Source of the DNA: Cepaea nemoralis
Lineage: Eukaryota > Mollusca > Gastropoda > Stylommatophora > Helicidae
Reading direction: 5' to 3'
NCBI GenBank assembly: GCA_014155875.1
Contig: JACEFZ010018119.1
Coordinates: 283,501-347,500 of the forward strand
DNA: 64,000 nt
The notes beneath the pieces are model-generated. The model did no database searches, was not told the DNA's origin, and saw only the letters and a list, made by a program, of their open reading frames with translations. Shown here in pieces: positions 21,040 through 32,099 of this stretch. The translations under genes were made by a program, and so were the position numbers. Numbering within the stretch: the first letter of the stretch is position 1; every line of letters starts with the position of its first letter.

Positions 21040-23562
21040 ATGTCTTCATTATTTGATTTCATTGATATGGGGATAAAATTACAGTTACATGGTGATGAAT
21101 TAACACAATGGAGTGAGAAGAAATACTCTGAATACTGTGAACGCGAAGAAAGAGCAGCTGAAAGAGCTCTTAAGCAGGCAGAAGCAGAAAGAACTGCCAA
21201 GCAAGTAGAGGCAGACACAGCCTTAAAGCAAGCCGAATTGGAACTGGCTGCAAAGACAAAGCAATCTGAGATAGATAGTGAGTTGAAAAAGGCGGAAATA
21301 GCAGCTCAGAGTAAAAGAGAAGAACTGGAGTTACAGTTAAAGATAAAACAACTTGACACTGAGACTGCCATTAACAAAGAGTCTAAGAAATCTGAGAGAC
21401 TGGAGAAAGAAAACCAGTATAAGAAATATCAAGGTATTGTACGTAATTATACCTCGGGTGACTGCATCGCAGCCTTTACCCAAAATTTTGAAACTTTAAT
21501 GGAACATTATCAAGTTCCACTGTCTGAATGGAATATTGTGTACATGAGGAGTTTGTCAGGGGAACCTCTTAAAGTTATTGAAACCATCCCCAAAGACCTC
21601 AGAAAAGATTACCATTATCTGAAATCTAAGATTATGGCACATTTTATGTTAGATGAGGCAGGTTACAGAGAACAGTTCAGTAAATTGAGCCCAAAACCGA
21701 CTCAAACGTTCTCTGACTACCTCTGCTTAGTCCGAGATATTTTCACCAAATGGACGTCAGCAGCCAAAATTGAAAAAAGTTATCAGAGATTGGAAGATCT
21801 AATTATCAGAGACAAAATTGTGTCATCTATTCCTTCAGCCTTTGCTAAATTTTTGTTAGAGAATGAATGCTCTAGTGTGGATGAAATTGAAAGACGGGGT
21901 TCGGCTTACTACACAGCCAACAAACATTGCTTTGCTACTGAAGATACTAACATTAACTTTGTAGCAGCTGCTAATTATGACAAACAACCCTATAGTAGGC
22001 AGAAATTTCGTAAGCCTACCTCTGAGAAGTTATATCATTGCGATTATTGTAAATATTCTCATCATCAGAGTGAGATGTGTGATAAAAACCCTCGTTACAA
22101 GACGTACTTACAACACAGGGTAAATCAACAAAATCAGGAGCGTGAAACCTTCAAAGGGTTGACTAAATGTTTTCTCTGTAAGGCGTTCGGACACCATCGG
22201 AGGGATTGCGAGGGCAGGCAGATGACCAAAAAAGCAAATGCCGCCTTGTATGATAGTTCCGCGTCTGAAGAAGAAGAGCCAGAGAAACATCCTGTGAACT
22301 CAGCACAGGCTGTTGACATATTCAACGCAAACAAATGCTATGTTTGTAATACTTTCTATGAAGATGGTATTTTAAAATGCGGTCATACCATCCCTATTGC
22401 CAATGAAGAAGCTAATTCGGTAATAGGTTCAAAGGGCAGAATAAACATCCATCATGGATATGTAAATGGCAAATATGCTACAGTCCTTCGCGACACAGGA
22501 AGTACAATCATTGGCCTGAAAAGAACGTTCATATTGCCTACAGATTACACAGGCAGGCACGTAACATGTAGAACATTCTCAGGCAATATTGAGAGATACC
22601 CATTAGCATGGGCATATATTGATACACCTTTCCTCACTGGGAAAGTAAAGTGCGCTGCACTAACCAGTCCAGTTTGTGATATAATTATTGGTAATTTACC
22701 TGAGGTAAATGATAAACCTCATGACATAACATCTTCATGTAATGATGATACCATAACATCACCATCAAATGTCATCATTGAAAATGTCACACCACCTATT
22801 GATTTTAATGTAGCTAATGTAGCACTAAGTTCTCATGACATCATTGAAACTATTGTTCCATCATCATCATCTGATATCATTGAGTGTGTGAACGCAGTAA
22901 CAAGAGCTACTGCTAGAGTGCAAGATGAAGTAAATCAGACTGAGGCGATACAATTGCTCAGCCCAGTTTCACTACCTACTAACACCATGAAGGAAGCATT
23001 TGTAACAGCCCAAAAAGCTGATCCTTCATTGGCAAAATACTTTGACCTGATCGGCCGAAAGCCAAAAGTAACCAAGAATGCAAAATGGCATTTTGCGATG
23101 AAAAATGACATACTCACTAGGTATTACACCAGAGGTGACAATACCACAGAGCAAACTGTTTTGCCAACAAATTATCGCAAACAAGCCTTACATCTTGCAC
23201 ACGATATACCTCTTGCAGGACATATGGCATACGTTAAGACCAGATCAAGGTTATTGACACAATTTCACTGGCCAAAATTTTGCAATGACATTAAAGAATA
23301 TTGCAGAAGTTGTGACACCTGCCAGAAACTGGTTAAAAAAGGTAAACACCCACAGGCAAAGTTACAAGTTACCGACTTAGCCAGTCGACCTTTTGAAAAG
23401 CTATCGGTTGACATAGTGGGCCCTCTCAGTCATACAACAACTAGAGGGAATAAATTTATTCTAACGGTCATTGATCAATGTAGTCGCTGGCCAGAAGCTA
23501 TTCCGTTAAAGAACATAACTGCCAATGAAATAATGGAAGTGTTCTTCCATATTTTTTTCTAG
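21040..23562 (+). CDS. Gag-protease-integrase polyprotein (N-terminal part)
   Basis: 840 codons from ATG 21040. Residues ~25-130 are an Ala/Glu/Lys/Gln-rich coiled coil; ~135-310 a gag capsid-like helical region (AFTQNFETLMEHYQVP ... SDYLCLVRDIFTKW); zinc motifs CDYCKYSHHQSEMC (~333) and CFLCKAFGHHRRDC (~378, CX2CX4HX4C). Aspartic protease: Asp485 in VLRDTGSTIIGLK, with CDIIIGNLP as the partner strand. From ~715, integrase: HHCC zinc domain (H..H in LHLAHDIPLAGH; C..C in CRSCDTCQK) and the first catalytic Asp in KLSVDIVGPL. The frame ends at 23560-23562 inside the integrase core after a 7-T run, consistent with a 1-base slip; homology continues in the next frame. Confidence 0.93.
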   Translation: MSSLFDFIDMGIKLQLHGDELTQWSEKKYSEYCEREERAAERALKQAEAERTAKQVEADTALKQAELELAAKTKQSEIDSELKKAEIAAQSKREELELQLKIKQLDTETAINKESKKSERLEKENQYKKYQGIVRNYTSGDCIAAFTQNFETLMEHYQVPLSEWNIVYMRSLSGEPLKVIETIPKDLRKDYHYLKSKIMAHFMLDEAGYREQFSKLSPKPTQTFSDYLCLVRDIFTKWTSAAKIEKSYQRLEDLIIRDKIVSSIPSAFAKFLLENECSSVDEIERRGSAYYTANKHCFATEDTNINFVAAANYDKQPYSRQKFRKPTSEKLYHCDYCKYSHHQSEMCDKNPRYKTYLQHRVNQQNQERETFKGLTKCFLCKAFGHHRRDCEGRQMTKKANAALYDSSASEEEEPEKHPVNSAQAVDIFNANKCYVCNTFYEDGILKCGHTIPIANEEANSVIGSKGRINIHHGYVNGKYATVLRDTGSTIIGLKRTFILPTDYTGRHVTCRTFSGNIERYPLAWAYIDTPFLTGKVKCAALTSPVCDIIIGNLPEVNDKPHDITSSCNDDTITSPSNVIIENVTPPIDFNVANVALSSHDIIETIVPSSSSDIIECVNAVTRATARVQDEVNQTEAIQLLSPVSLPTNTMKEAFVTAQKADPSLAKYFDLIGRKPKVTKNAKWHFAMKNDILTRYYTRGDNTTEQTVLPTNYRKQALHLAHDIPLAGHMAYVKTRSRLLTQFHWPKFCNDIKEYCRSCDTCQKLVKKGKHPQAKLQVTDLASRPFEKLSVDIVGPLSHTTTRGNKFILTVIDQCSRWPEAIPLKNITANEIMEVFFHIFF

Positions 23563-24788
23563 GATAGGGTTTCCAGATACTATCCAATCTGATAGGGGCA
23601 CTCAGTTTATTGCCGCATCCACCCAAGCTTACACCAAAATGCTGGGAGTTAAGCAGTGTTTCAATTCCCCCTACCATCCTCACAGTAGCGGAGTGATAGA
23701 AAAATTTAACGGGGATCTTAAGCACATGCTTGCAAAAGTGACGCAAGAACACCCCAACAATTGGGATGTATATCTACCAGCTATTCTTTTTGCTTATCGC
23801 GAGGTACCACATGCTAGTACCGGTTTCTCTCCTTTTGAACTTATCTATGGTGCCAAACCACGTGGCCCATTGACCATTTACCACCAAATGTTAACTGACT
23901 CTACACCAGTACTTAAACCCATATCATCATACTCATATGTGACATCATTGCGTGAAAGAATCATCAAATCTTGTGTTATTGCAAAGAATGCACTAAAACT
24001 ATCTGGTGCTACTTATAGACAGTATGCTGACAAAGGTAACAGGACAATAACATTGACACCTGGACAGGACATTCTTCTTCTGCTACCTAGTGACAGACAC
24101 CTTCTGACTGATTCTTGGCAGGGACCTTTTAAAGTGACAAGACAGATTTCACCTGTAGACTACGAGATCCTTATAAAAAACAAACACAAAATATTTCACA
24201 TAAATATGCTAAGACCATACCACAACAGAGACGACGAACAAGACGATACAACAGCTTGTACAGTGATAATAGATCACGAAGACGACGATGCTAGTGACGA
24301 AATTCCAACACCTGCATTAGACACGACAGACTGCTTGAAGGAGATCAAAATCAACCCAAATTTAACCCAAGCAGACACAGACAGTTGCAAACAACTTATA
24401 CAACAGTACAACACCATCTTTTCCAACAACCCAGGACAAACAGAATTAATACAGCATCACATCGCACTCACATCAAACACACCCATTAGATGCAGACCAT
24501 ACACCATCCCATTACATTACAAAGAACAGTTACATCAAGAAATCATAAACTTAGAGAAAAATAACATCATAAGACGATCCCAATCAGACTACTCATCTCC
24601 CATGGTCATAGTACGCAAAAAGGACAATACAATAAGACTGTGCATCGACTACCGAAAACTGAATAAAATAACTGTTCTAGATCTTGAGCCTATGGCAAAC
24701 ACTGACGATCTTCTGACAGAACTGACAGACGCTAGGTTCTTTACGACTGTAGACATGGTTAAAGGTTATTGGCAGACTACTGCTAAGA
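23563..24788 (+). pseudogene. Integrase C-terminus fused to gypsy-type RT N-terminus
   Basis: Downstream of the frameshift: second integrase Asp in SDRGTQF, catalytic Glu in HSSGVIEKFNGDLKHML, then AYREVPHASTGFSPFELIYG and the GPF-type module SWQGPFKVTRQISPVDYEI...HINMLRPY. With no stop the same frame runs through an acidic linker into RT: IALTSNTPIRCRPYTIPL, YSSPMVIVRKKDNTIRLCID, YRKLNKITV and motif A FFTTVDMVKGYWQ. That physical continuity (23639-24799) fixes the INT-RT order. RT homology breaks off at about 24775-24790 where sequence encoding roughly 45 residues (motif B region) is missing. Confidence 0.92.
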
Positions 24789-25649
24789 GACATTCCTAAC
24801 ATAATTTGCTATATTGACGACATATGCATTCACACAGAGACAATGACGGAGCACATTAAGACATTAGACCAAACATTTGAACGGATCAAACAGCACGGAC
24901 TGACAGTGAAGCCTGCAAAAGTAGACATAGCCTACCAGGAAATATCATTCTTGGGTTACAAAATATCCAATGGCTTTGTCACGACAGACGATAAAATTGT
25001 GTCCAAGATACTAAAACTCTCACTTCCGACTACTAAAAAACAAGTCAGAAGTTTGCTGGGCCTAATCAATTACTATAGGCAATTTATTCCTGATTTTTCG
25101 GAACTGACCGAGGTATTTACTAATTTACTAGCAAAGGATAAACCTGAGAAAATTGTACACGATCAATGCCTAAAAATCGCATTTCATAAAGTGCTATCAT
25201 GTTTTTCCGATAAGAATAAACAGAATCTTATCCTTAAATTGCCCGATATCCGTTTACCTTTCAGATTACGCACAGATGCTAGCTCCGTGGCGATTGGAGC
25301 AGTCCTGTTGCAGGAGTACAACAACATCCTCCACCCAGTTTATTTTGTATCCCGGAAGCTGAAAGCCCGAGAGCGGGCATGGTCCATTCCTCAATTGGAA
25401 GCCCTAGCTTTAGTAGTAGGTATCACCAAATTGTCTAGATTTCTTCTAGGACGCCATTTCATCGTAGAATCGGACAGCAACCCCTTACGATGGATGAATT
25501 CAGGTGTGCCATCGAACCATATGATAGCGCGTTGATCTCTGAAACTTCAAGATTATAGCTTTGAGGTTCGACATATCCCAGGCAGAACCAATTCAATTGC
25601 CGATCTTTTGTCACGTTGTCCGACCGACCCAGTGAGCACCAATGTCTGA
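24783..25649 (+). pseudogene. RT C-terminus and RNase H of the LTR element
   Basis: After the RT deletion the frame reads RDIPNIICYIDDICI (YxDD intact), FERIKQHGLTVKPAK, SFLGYKIS and LLGLINYYRQFIPDF, then RNase H: RTDASSVAIGAVLLQE, IPQLEALALVVGITK, FIVESDSNPLRWM. A TGA at 25533-25535, where gypsy elements usually have Trp, interrupts; the frame continues through KLQDYSFEVRHIPG and ADLLSRCP to a stop at 25647-25649. So RNase H catalytic Asp/Glu/Asp are present but RT is unusable. Confidence 0.92.
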
Positions 25650-27044
25650 GTACAGTATGTAGAAATACACTCAGACCGACACAGCCATTTAGCAGTGAAT
25701 AGTGGTTTTCCATTCACAAAAAGCTGTGTAATGTCTACAATATTGTGATAGGGATTACTCCCATTATATATAGTGTTCGTATTTTACTAGTTCATGTAGT
25801 GATTGTCGTGTATAAATGTGTAGTATGTGGTAGAAAGCGAACTTTATTAACTGTATATATTACGTACAAGAACAGTGTCACATTCGCACTTACCTGAAGC
25901 GAATTATCCAACTTGACAGTGACAACTTCGTGTTGAATCCTCCAGGAACATTTTAATTACGAGTGTGAAAGTAAAAACTGAACAGTGACGACTTTTCTAC
26001 ACCTCTGCAGTGAACCGAAACCTTTAGTGTTCGACTGAAACATCTAACACAGGAACATTCGATCGTAATCCAGAAGATTGTGTACCAAAATCCAACACGA
26101 ACTTTGAGAACATTTTTCCTTCCTTAAACTACATCAAACCGGAACAGGTGTGTTCTACAAGCTTTACCATCAGCTGATTTTAGAGCTCGTGTGTACTTCC
26201 GGATTAATTAGAAATTTAGAACAAAAAAATAGCAGACAACATATAAAACGTTAAAAAGTTTTGACGATTCTAAAATATTTAGGATTCTATAAAATTGAAT
26301 ACACGAATTGTGTGTTTATTTATTTCTCTAATGTAATCTTAGAATCATATCTTGATTAACGTATTCATATTACCGACTTTTTCTCGTTAATATGAAGAAA
26401 CGTCAAGCAATGACACTAAGAAATTAAATAGTTATTGTAAATTATTGTGTTTCACTAATGTATGAATTATTTCCCTTTCATTTATTATTACATTTTCACA
26501 CAAAGGGCCATAAGTTGAAATGTATATGCTAATGTGTTGTGTGTAATATAACATGTTGTTGTTAAAGTGTTGACACCACAGGCAGGCATCTACTGGGCAT
26601 GGCAGAGGGTTGCCAACATTGTATACCAACACAATAACTCCTGGCCAAGTAGGGACAGGGGTTGAGTGTTTTATACGACTTATATAAAGTCGTATTTCAG
26701 TCTCGCGAGATGGTTTTTGTTTCAAGAACCATATTATTATTTTTTTTTCAAATTGCGTTGACGTAGATGCGTGAAGCTGGTGCTACTGATCCGACTGGGT
26801 GATAATACGATTGAGGTAACCAGCCATCGAGAGGGTGAAGCCTGATATGTGTTAAACATGAAGCACCACATGTCTTTGTACCCAACTCCCAGTTCTTATA
26901 TATTTCTATGCCATGTGTGTAATTTTGATAACGTTGTGTATAACAATGGGAAGGTAGACTCTGACAAGGGCATACTATTAACCCAACAGGTACAGACATT
27001 AGACATGAAAGACGACATCTTTCATGGATTTTACCGGGGGAGCG
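25650..27044 (+). other. 3' untranslated region and polypurine tract
   Basis: 1.4 kb without an ORF of note. It ends in the purine run GGGGGAGCG (27036-27044) directly before the 3' LTR, the expected plus-strand primer. No envelope-like frame is seen. Confidence 0.8.
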
Positions 27045-27546
27045 TGTCAGAGTCTGACAGGGGACAGCGATGCAGGGACATCGTTACGACCGCCAGGCGA
27101 CTTAGCTCCCAGTAAGGGATGCAACAACTTCGTTGCGCCGCCAGGCAAATAGGAGTTATCGGCCTGCGAGATCGCTGGCTGACCAGCGGTCAGGCCGCCA
27201 ACGCAAGACGCACGCCTGCCACGTGACGCCACGTCAGGCAGGAGGCAAGTTGCGAACCAGTTCCAGACAGCTCTGGGACACGGAACATGACGGACGTGTG
27301 AGAAAGGCAGTTGTATGCTTTCTGTATTGAAAGGCGAGTGTCTGGACATCTTGCGAGTCAGACTTGTGACTGTATTGTGGATGTAAGTTGTAAAGTATCC
27401 ATTATATGTATTTGTGATCATCGTTCTGTATTTGATATGTTAATAAATCCACCGAACGATGTGTCGTTGAGTCTTACGTCAAATCACGTTGTATTTGTAC
27501 TGTCTCACACTTGTTAGGAAAGCGAGCCAAGTTTAAGACCCTGACA
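27045..27546 (+). repeat. 3' LTR
   Basis: 502 bp; nearly identical to the 5' LTR apart from a 15-bp segment (27261-27275) absent from the 5' copy, a 1-bp indel and three substitutions. It carries AATAAA in TTAATAAATCC where the 5' LTR has AATACA. Confidence 0.95.
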
Positions 27547-27634
27547 GCCACACTCGCCACCGCCATGGATCGTAGTTATTAAGCCTTTTTGAAGCACAAT
27601 GTACCAAACAATCATTTGTCAAGACGGAAAGGTG

Positions 27635-27844
<210 letters not shown>

Positions 27845-27946
27845 GCAAAAGTAGGAAAGGGGAAAATGGAGGATGTTGTGGGGAATTATGGTTTAGGTAC
27901 AAGAAGTGAAAGAGGGGAAAAGCTAATAGAGTTGGCAAATATCAAT

Positions 27947-28669
27947 AGTTAGTTAGTTAGTGTTAGTTATCAGTTGGGGTATCTTCGTTGCACTCCGGAC
28001 ATGTCCATAGAAGCTCAGATCCTCCCCCCAGCATATGCATCAGCGTCCGGTGGCTAATAGTGCCAGTTCTGTGTTGGTTGACGAGGCGCTTTGTTTTCCC
28101 GATGTACCTCTCGCGTCTGGCTATGCCGATTCTTACTCCCAGGTCTTTCATCCTGGAGAGCGATGTGGAATCACTGGCGTCAAAATCCTCTGTTCTTGCC
28201 ATATCTTTAAGGGCGTTAATAACATCCGCACGATCCATGGGCTGGCCATCTACAGGGGGTGCAGAGCCAGCCAATTTATCAGCTCGTTCATTTCCCTCGA
28301 CTCCCGCATGTCCCGGGACGAAGATGAAGGTGACTTTGCGGACAACAGACTTCCGCAGCGACTCAGTCCACTGTCTACGTACAGATCCAGCTTCGACCTT
28401 CTGAATCATGCTCATTGAATCACTTAGTACACACACGTTGGTATAATGCTGTGATTCCAGCCATATGAAAGCCTGTGTAACTGCCATCACCTCCATCGTC
28501 ATGCTGCTCGTGGTCATAGAGTGGGCACCACTGGATTCTTGAACGGTTCGGCCCGCTGAACGGGCTGTAAATGCCCACGCACTTCTCTGCTGCTTTACAA
28601 CAGATCCATCTGTATAGATGAGCACTTCGGGGCTATCTGAGTGATCATAGATGAGCGCGTTAACCTCAC
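27947..28669 (-). mobile_element. RNase-H LINE 3' fragment, copy R2
   Basis: 723 bp flanked by the 13-bp target duplication GGCAAATATCAAT (27934-27946 and 28670-28682). On the minus strand it starts inside the LINE just before RNase H and ends in (AACT)n. A recent, 5'-truncated insertion. Confidence 0.93.
27963..28669 (-). CDS. RNase H domain of LINE R2
   Basis: Reads VLIYTDGSVVKQQRSAWAFT (Asp), SMTMEVMAVTQAF (Glu), VCVLSDSMSMI (Asp) and GHAGVEGNERADKLAG (His/Asp): all active-site residues retained and no stop. After it come RMKDLGVRIGIARRERYIGK and ELLWTCPECNEDTP, the C-terminal Cys motif of the family. The frame extends a short way beyond the insertion edge by chance. Confidence 0.87.
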
Positions 28670-28682
28670 GGCAAATATCAAT

Positions 28683-29261
28683 GATATTATAATTGGAAAC
28701 ACGTGGTTTAAACACCATAAAAGACGACTATACACGGGGAAAAGCCATGATCAGAAAATACGCAACCAAATTGATTACATACTAATTAATGAAAGATGTA
28801 GAAATGCTCTAATTAATGTGAAAACAATGCCTGGCGCCGACTGTAATAGTGATCATGTACCACTATGTGGACAAATAAAAGTAAGATTAAAGAGAGGGGA
28901 AACAATGGTTAGGAACATGAAACTTAATAAAGAGGTTCTGAAAGTAGATAAAGAAATTCATGAACAATACATAGTGACTTTGAAAAATAGGTACAATGCA
29001 ATAGCTAAGATACAGAGTATAAATGAACAATGGGAAATGTTAAGGGACTCTATTCATCAAACTAGCAAAGAAATATTACCGGAGAGAAGTCAAATAGCTA
29101 AGAAAAATTGGATGAATGAAGAAATCTTAATGTTGATGGTCAAAAGAAATCAGAGTAAAAATGACAAACAAGAATACGCTAAGATAAATAATGAAATAAA
29201 AGATGAATGTTGGAAGGCAAAAGAAAGTTGCTTAAATGAGCAGTGCAAAAAAAAAAATTGA
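28683..29261 (+). pseudogene. Family A LINE: endonuclease end and linker
   Basis: IIIGNTWFKHHKRRLYTGKS, NQIDYILINERCRN and NSDHVPLCGQIK (SDH motif intact) are followed by a Lys/Glu-rich linker. Joined across the insertion at 27946/28683 it continues the [12 protein letters not shown] segment. Confidence 0.82.
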
Positions 29262-29518
29262 ATTAAATGCTATTAAAGATACAAGAAATATGCACAGACA
29301 AATTAGTGAGCTCAAGGGAAGAAAAATAAGAATAAATACAGGGTGTTTGAAATCAAAACCAGGAAAGATATTATTGGAGGAAGGTGCTATAATGAAGAGG
29401 TGGAATGAGTATATAAGAGGATGATGAGGATGATGGGGAAAGGGAAGAATTAACAGAAGAAAGTAACTTAGAAGGTCCACCTATTCTAAAAGAAGAAGTC
29501 GCTGACGCTACGAAATAT

Positions 29519-30966
29519 ATGAAGAAAGGAAAAACAGCTGGGCCAGATGAAATTACAATAGAAGAATTAGAAGTATTGGGAGAATTTGGAGTAGATATAT
29601 TAACCAAAATGTTAAATGATATTTACAGCAGCGGATATTTACCCAGTGATATGCTGAAATCTGTATTTATAGCTATACTAACAAGACCAGGAGCAATTGA
29701 ATGTGAAGATTTTCGTACAATTAACCTCGTAAACCATATCACTAAGCTTCTGCAAGAATCATAATGAGAAGAACCAGAACGAAAATAAAAATGGAAATTA
29801 GTGAAGAACAGTATGGATTTGTGGAGGGAAAGGGCACAAACAATGCAATATATACATTACGGACACTAATAGAAAGGTCAATAGAGAAACAGAAAGACAT
29901 ATATTTATGCTTCATAGATTATACTAAGGCATTTGACAAAGTAAAACATGATGAACTGATTAAAATGTTGGAAGATATCAAGATTGATGAGAAAGATTTA
30001 AGAATAATAAAGAATATTTACTGGAACCAAGTAACAGCAATTAAAATTAGAAATAAAGAGGGTAGTTACGAACACATAGAGCTAGGAGTACGACAGGGAT
30101 GTGTCTTGTCAGCAGATCTCTTCTCCATATATAGCGAAGTAATAATGAGAGAGATCAAAGAGATACCAGGAATACTAGTTGGAGATTATAATATAAATAA
30201 TATACGCTATGCAGATGACACAGTATTGGTGGCAGATAAATCAACAGACCTACAACAATTGTTGGGCATTGTAGTAACAGAGAGTGCAAGGACAGGACTC
30301 TTCTTGAATATCAAGAAAACAGTAACAATGGTGATATCGAAGAAAATGGTGACACCAAAATGTAGAAATAGAAATAGAAAGGAAAATTCTTAACCAAGTG
30401 GATAATTTTAGATACCTAGGGACATTTATAACATCAGATGGAAGATGTACAACAGAGATTAAGAGCAGAATAGGGCAAGCAAAGGCCGCATTTCAGAAAA
30501 TGAAGAGTATCTTGTGCAATAGGTCACTATCACTGAGTGTAAGAAAGAGAGTGCTGAAATGTTATGTAGAACCACGTTTGCTGTATGGCAGTGAAACTTT
30601 GAATGTAAATGAACAAATTAAGAAGAAATTAGAAGCAACAGAGATGTGGTTCCTGAGACGAATGTTGCGAATTCCTTGGACTGCCAGAGTAACTAACAAC
30701 GACTGCCTGAAACAGGCTAATGAAACTAGAACATTATATACAACAATAAGAAAGAGACAAACAGCTTTCTTTGATCATGTAATGAGAAGAGAGGCATTGG
30801 AGAACATCGTGACAACTGGAAAGATCGAGGGGAAGAGAGGCAAAGGCAGACCAAGAGAAATGATGCAGGATAGACTGAGACGGTGGCACGGAATAATATC
30901 AGCAGCAGAGTTGATCCAGGAAACCAAAGACCGAGATCTATGGAGAGCCATGAACGTCTACGCCTA
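29519..30966 (+). pseudogene. Family A LINE: RT and C-terminal region
   Basis: Frames 29519-29764 (TAGPDEITIEELEVLGEFGV, GYLPSDMLKSVFIAI), 29764-30393 (CFIDYTKAFDKVKHDEL motif A; LGVRQGCVLSADLFSIY motif B; IRYADDTVLVADK motif C, all catalytic residues intact) and 30398-30979 (FRYLGTFITSDGR, LLYGSETLNV, MLRIPWTARVTNNDC, DHVMRREALENIVTTGKIEG). Two frameshifts (near 29760 and 30395) separate them. Better preserved than the minus copy. Confidence 0.87.
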
Positions 30967-30987
30967 TATATATATATAGGGCATATA

Positions 30988-31002
<15 letters not shown>

Positions 31003-31020
<18 letters not shown>

Positions 31021-31252
31021 CCCGCGTTTCCATCCTGTTTCAGGATATTGCGGTCAACACCAGCATCTTTCAGCTGTATGTTGATTCCTAGGCTAGATTA
31101 CGCTCATCAGCACGCCACGACTTTCTGAGCGACCGGCTCCATACTCTCATAAGTCACTTTTGCGATTCGAACCACTGCTAATTCTCGTCGCGTCACGTGA
31201 CGAGAGTATTCGGGGTTAGCGGAGAAAGCTGCTAACCCTCGGCCACGGAGCC

Positions 31253-31254
<2 letters not shown>
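31003..31254 (-). mobile_element. tRNA-derived SINE (family S), copy in (TA)n
   Basis: Minus-strand SINE: poly(A) tail seen as an 18-T run at 31003-31020, body with TGCTGGTGTTGACCGCAATA, B box GGTTCGAATCG, head ending CCGGCTCCGTGGCCGAGGG. TA repeats flank both sides (30966-31002 and 31255-31308). Confidence 0.88.
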
Positions 31255-31325
<71 letters not shown>

Positions 31326-31371
31326 CTGTGTGTGTGTGTCTGTGTGTGTCTGTGTGTGTGTCTGTGTGTGT
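31255..31371. repeat. (TA)n then (TG)n/TGTC microsatellite
   Basis: TA run to about 31308 followed by TG with periodic TGTC variants. Confidence 0.95.
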
Positions 31372-31850
31372 TTTCTTCGTGTGCCTATTCGCCCGTTGAA
31401 ATCACCCATCACAATAAGATCATCGGTCTGCCTGACATTATGTAGCGTGTCTGCAAGTTTATCACAATAGTCGTCTTTATCTTCGTCGCTTTAAGTGTCG
31501 TTACACGGAGCGGATATTTGTACAAAAGTTGTTGTTCTATTTCATTCTTTGATCTGTATTAGTATTATCCTTTCCGTTATAAATTTAGTGTTGATAATGG
31601 CTTTCGCTTTTTCTGGATATAACAAACAACCCACTCCATGTTTAGCTGTAGTTGGCTGTTCGACGCCACTCCATATAAAAGAACGTAACTTTCATGTGTT
31701 CGTTTTGTGTTCTGTCCCTTTTCCCTCTTATCTGCGGGTCCTAATAATTGAGTATTTGATTTTTTTTCATAAACTCTACGTGAGCCTGTTCCTTATTTCC
31801 TAGACCAGCAACATTCCAAGTTGCGAATATCTCCTGTCAATGTCGTAACT
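31372..31850 (-). pseudogene. LINE endonuclease relic
   Basis: Minus strand: ATWNVAGLG-like start near 31840, then degenerate sequence to the VMGDFNGRIGTRRKH motif at about 31380-31420. Typical AP-like LINE endonuclease with several stops. No RT follows downstream on this strand. Confidence 0.65.
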
Positions 31851-32099
31851 TAGCTGTTGCTGGTTGATTGTGGTTGTTCGGTGCGTTTCCGGCGTGATCG
31901 CTGATAGAGTTGCGTTTTTCTTTCAATTTCCTTCAAAATTCTCGAGCAATAGTACTTGAACAAATAAATTCCCTACCAGTTTGCTGGACCTTTCGCAGGT
32001 TCATCCTTATTTGAACAGACTGATGCTACGAAACAAGCACAAAACACATAATTATATTTCCAAATCGAAGCGAGCGTTATTTACACCGCCATCTTGAAC

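Larger units (their letters stand above)
19985..27546 (+). mobile_element. Gmr1-like Ty3/gypsy LTR retrotransposon (7562 bp)
   Basis: Complete LTR element: 5' LTR 19985-20470, leader, gag-protease-integrase-RT-RNase H, 3' UTR, polypurine tract GGGGGAGCG (27036-27044), 3' LTR 27045-27546. Termini TGTCAG...CTGACA; target duplication GCCAC at 19980-19984 and 27547-27551. Integrase lies upstream of RT, as in Ty1/copia, but RT, RNase H and the integrase GPF-type C-terminal module are gypsy-like. This is the arrangement described for Gmr1-type elements. Coding is disrupted by one frameshift in integrase, a deletion in RT and one nonsense codon in RNase H. Confidence 0.93.
27845..30966 (+). mobile_element. 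EN-RT LINE, family A, copy 2 (5'-truncated)
   Basis: Starts inside the endonuclease ([18 protein letters not shown]) directly after a GATA/TA repeat and ends at CGCC before another TA run, so it inserted within TA repeats. It carries a 723-bp RNase-H LINE insertion (27947-28669). Endonuclease, linker, RT and C-terminal regions are mostly in frame and clearly the same family as the minus copy at 10771-14530. Confidence 0.88.

Noticed and set aside
21040..25649. Explaining the INT-RT order by two tandem gypsy elements with a deletion between them
   Set aside because: Integrase C-terminus, acidic linker and RT start lie in one continuous frame and only one pair of matching LTRs flanks the whole unit.
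25650..27044. Envelope-like gene in the LTR element
   Set aside because: No ORF above ~100 codons and no signal peptide or membrane segment.
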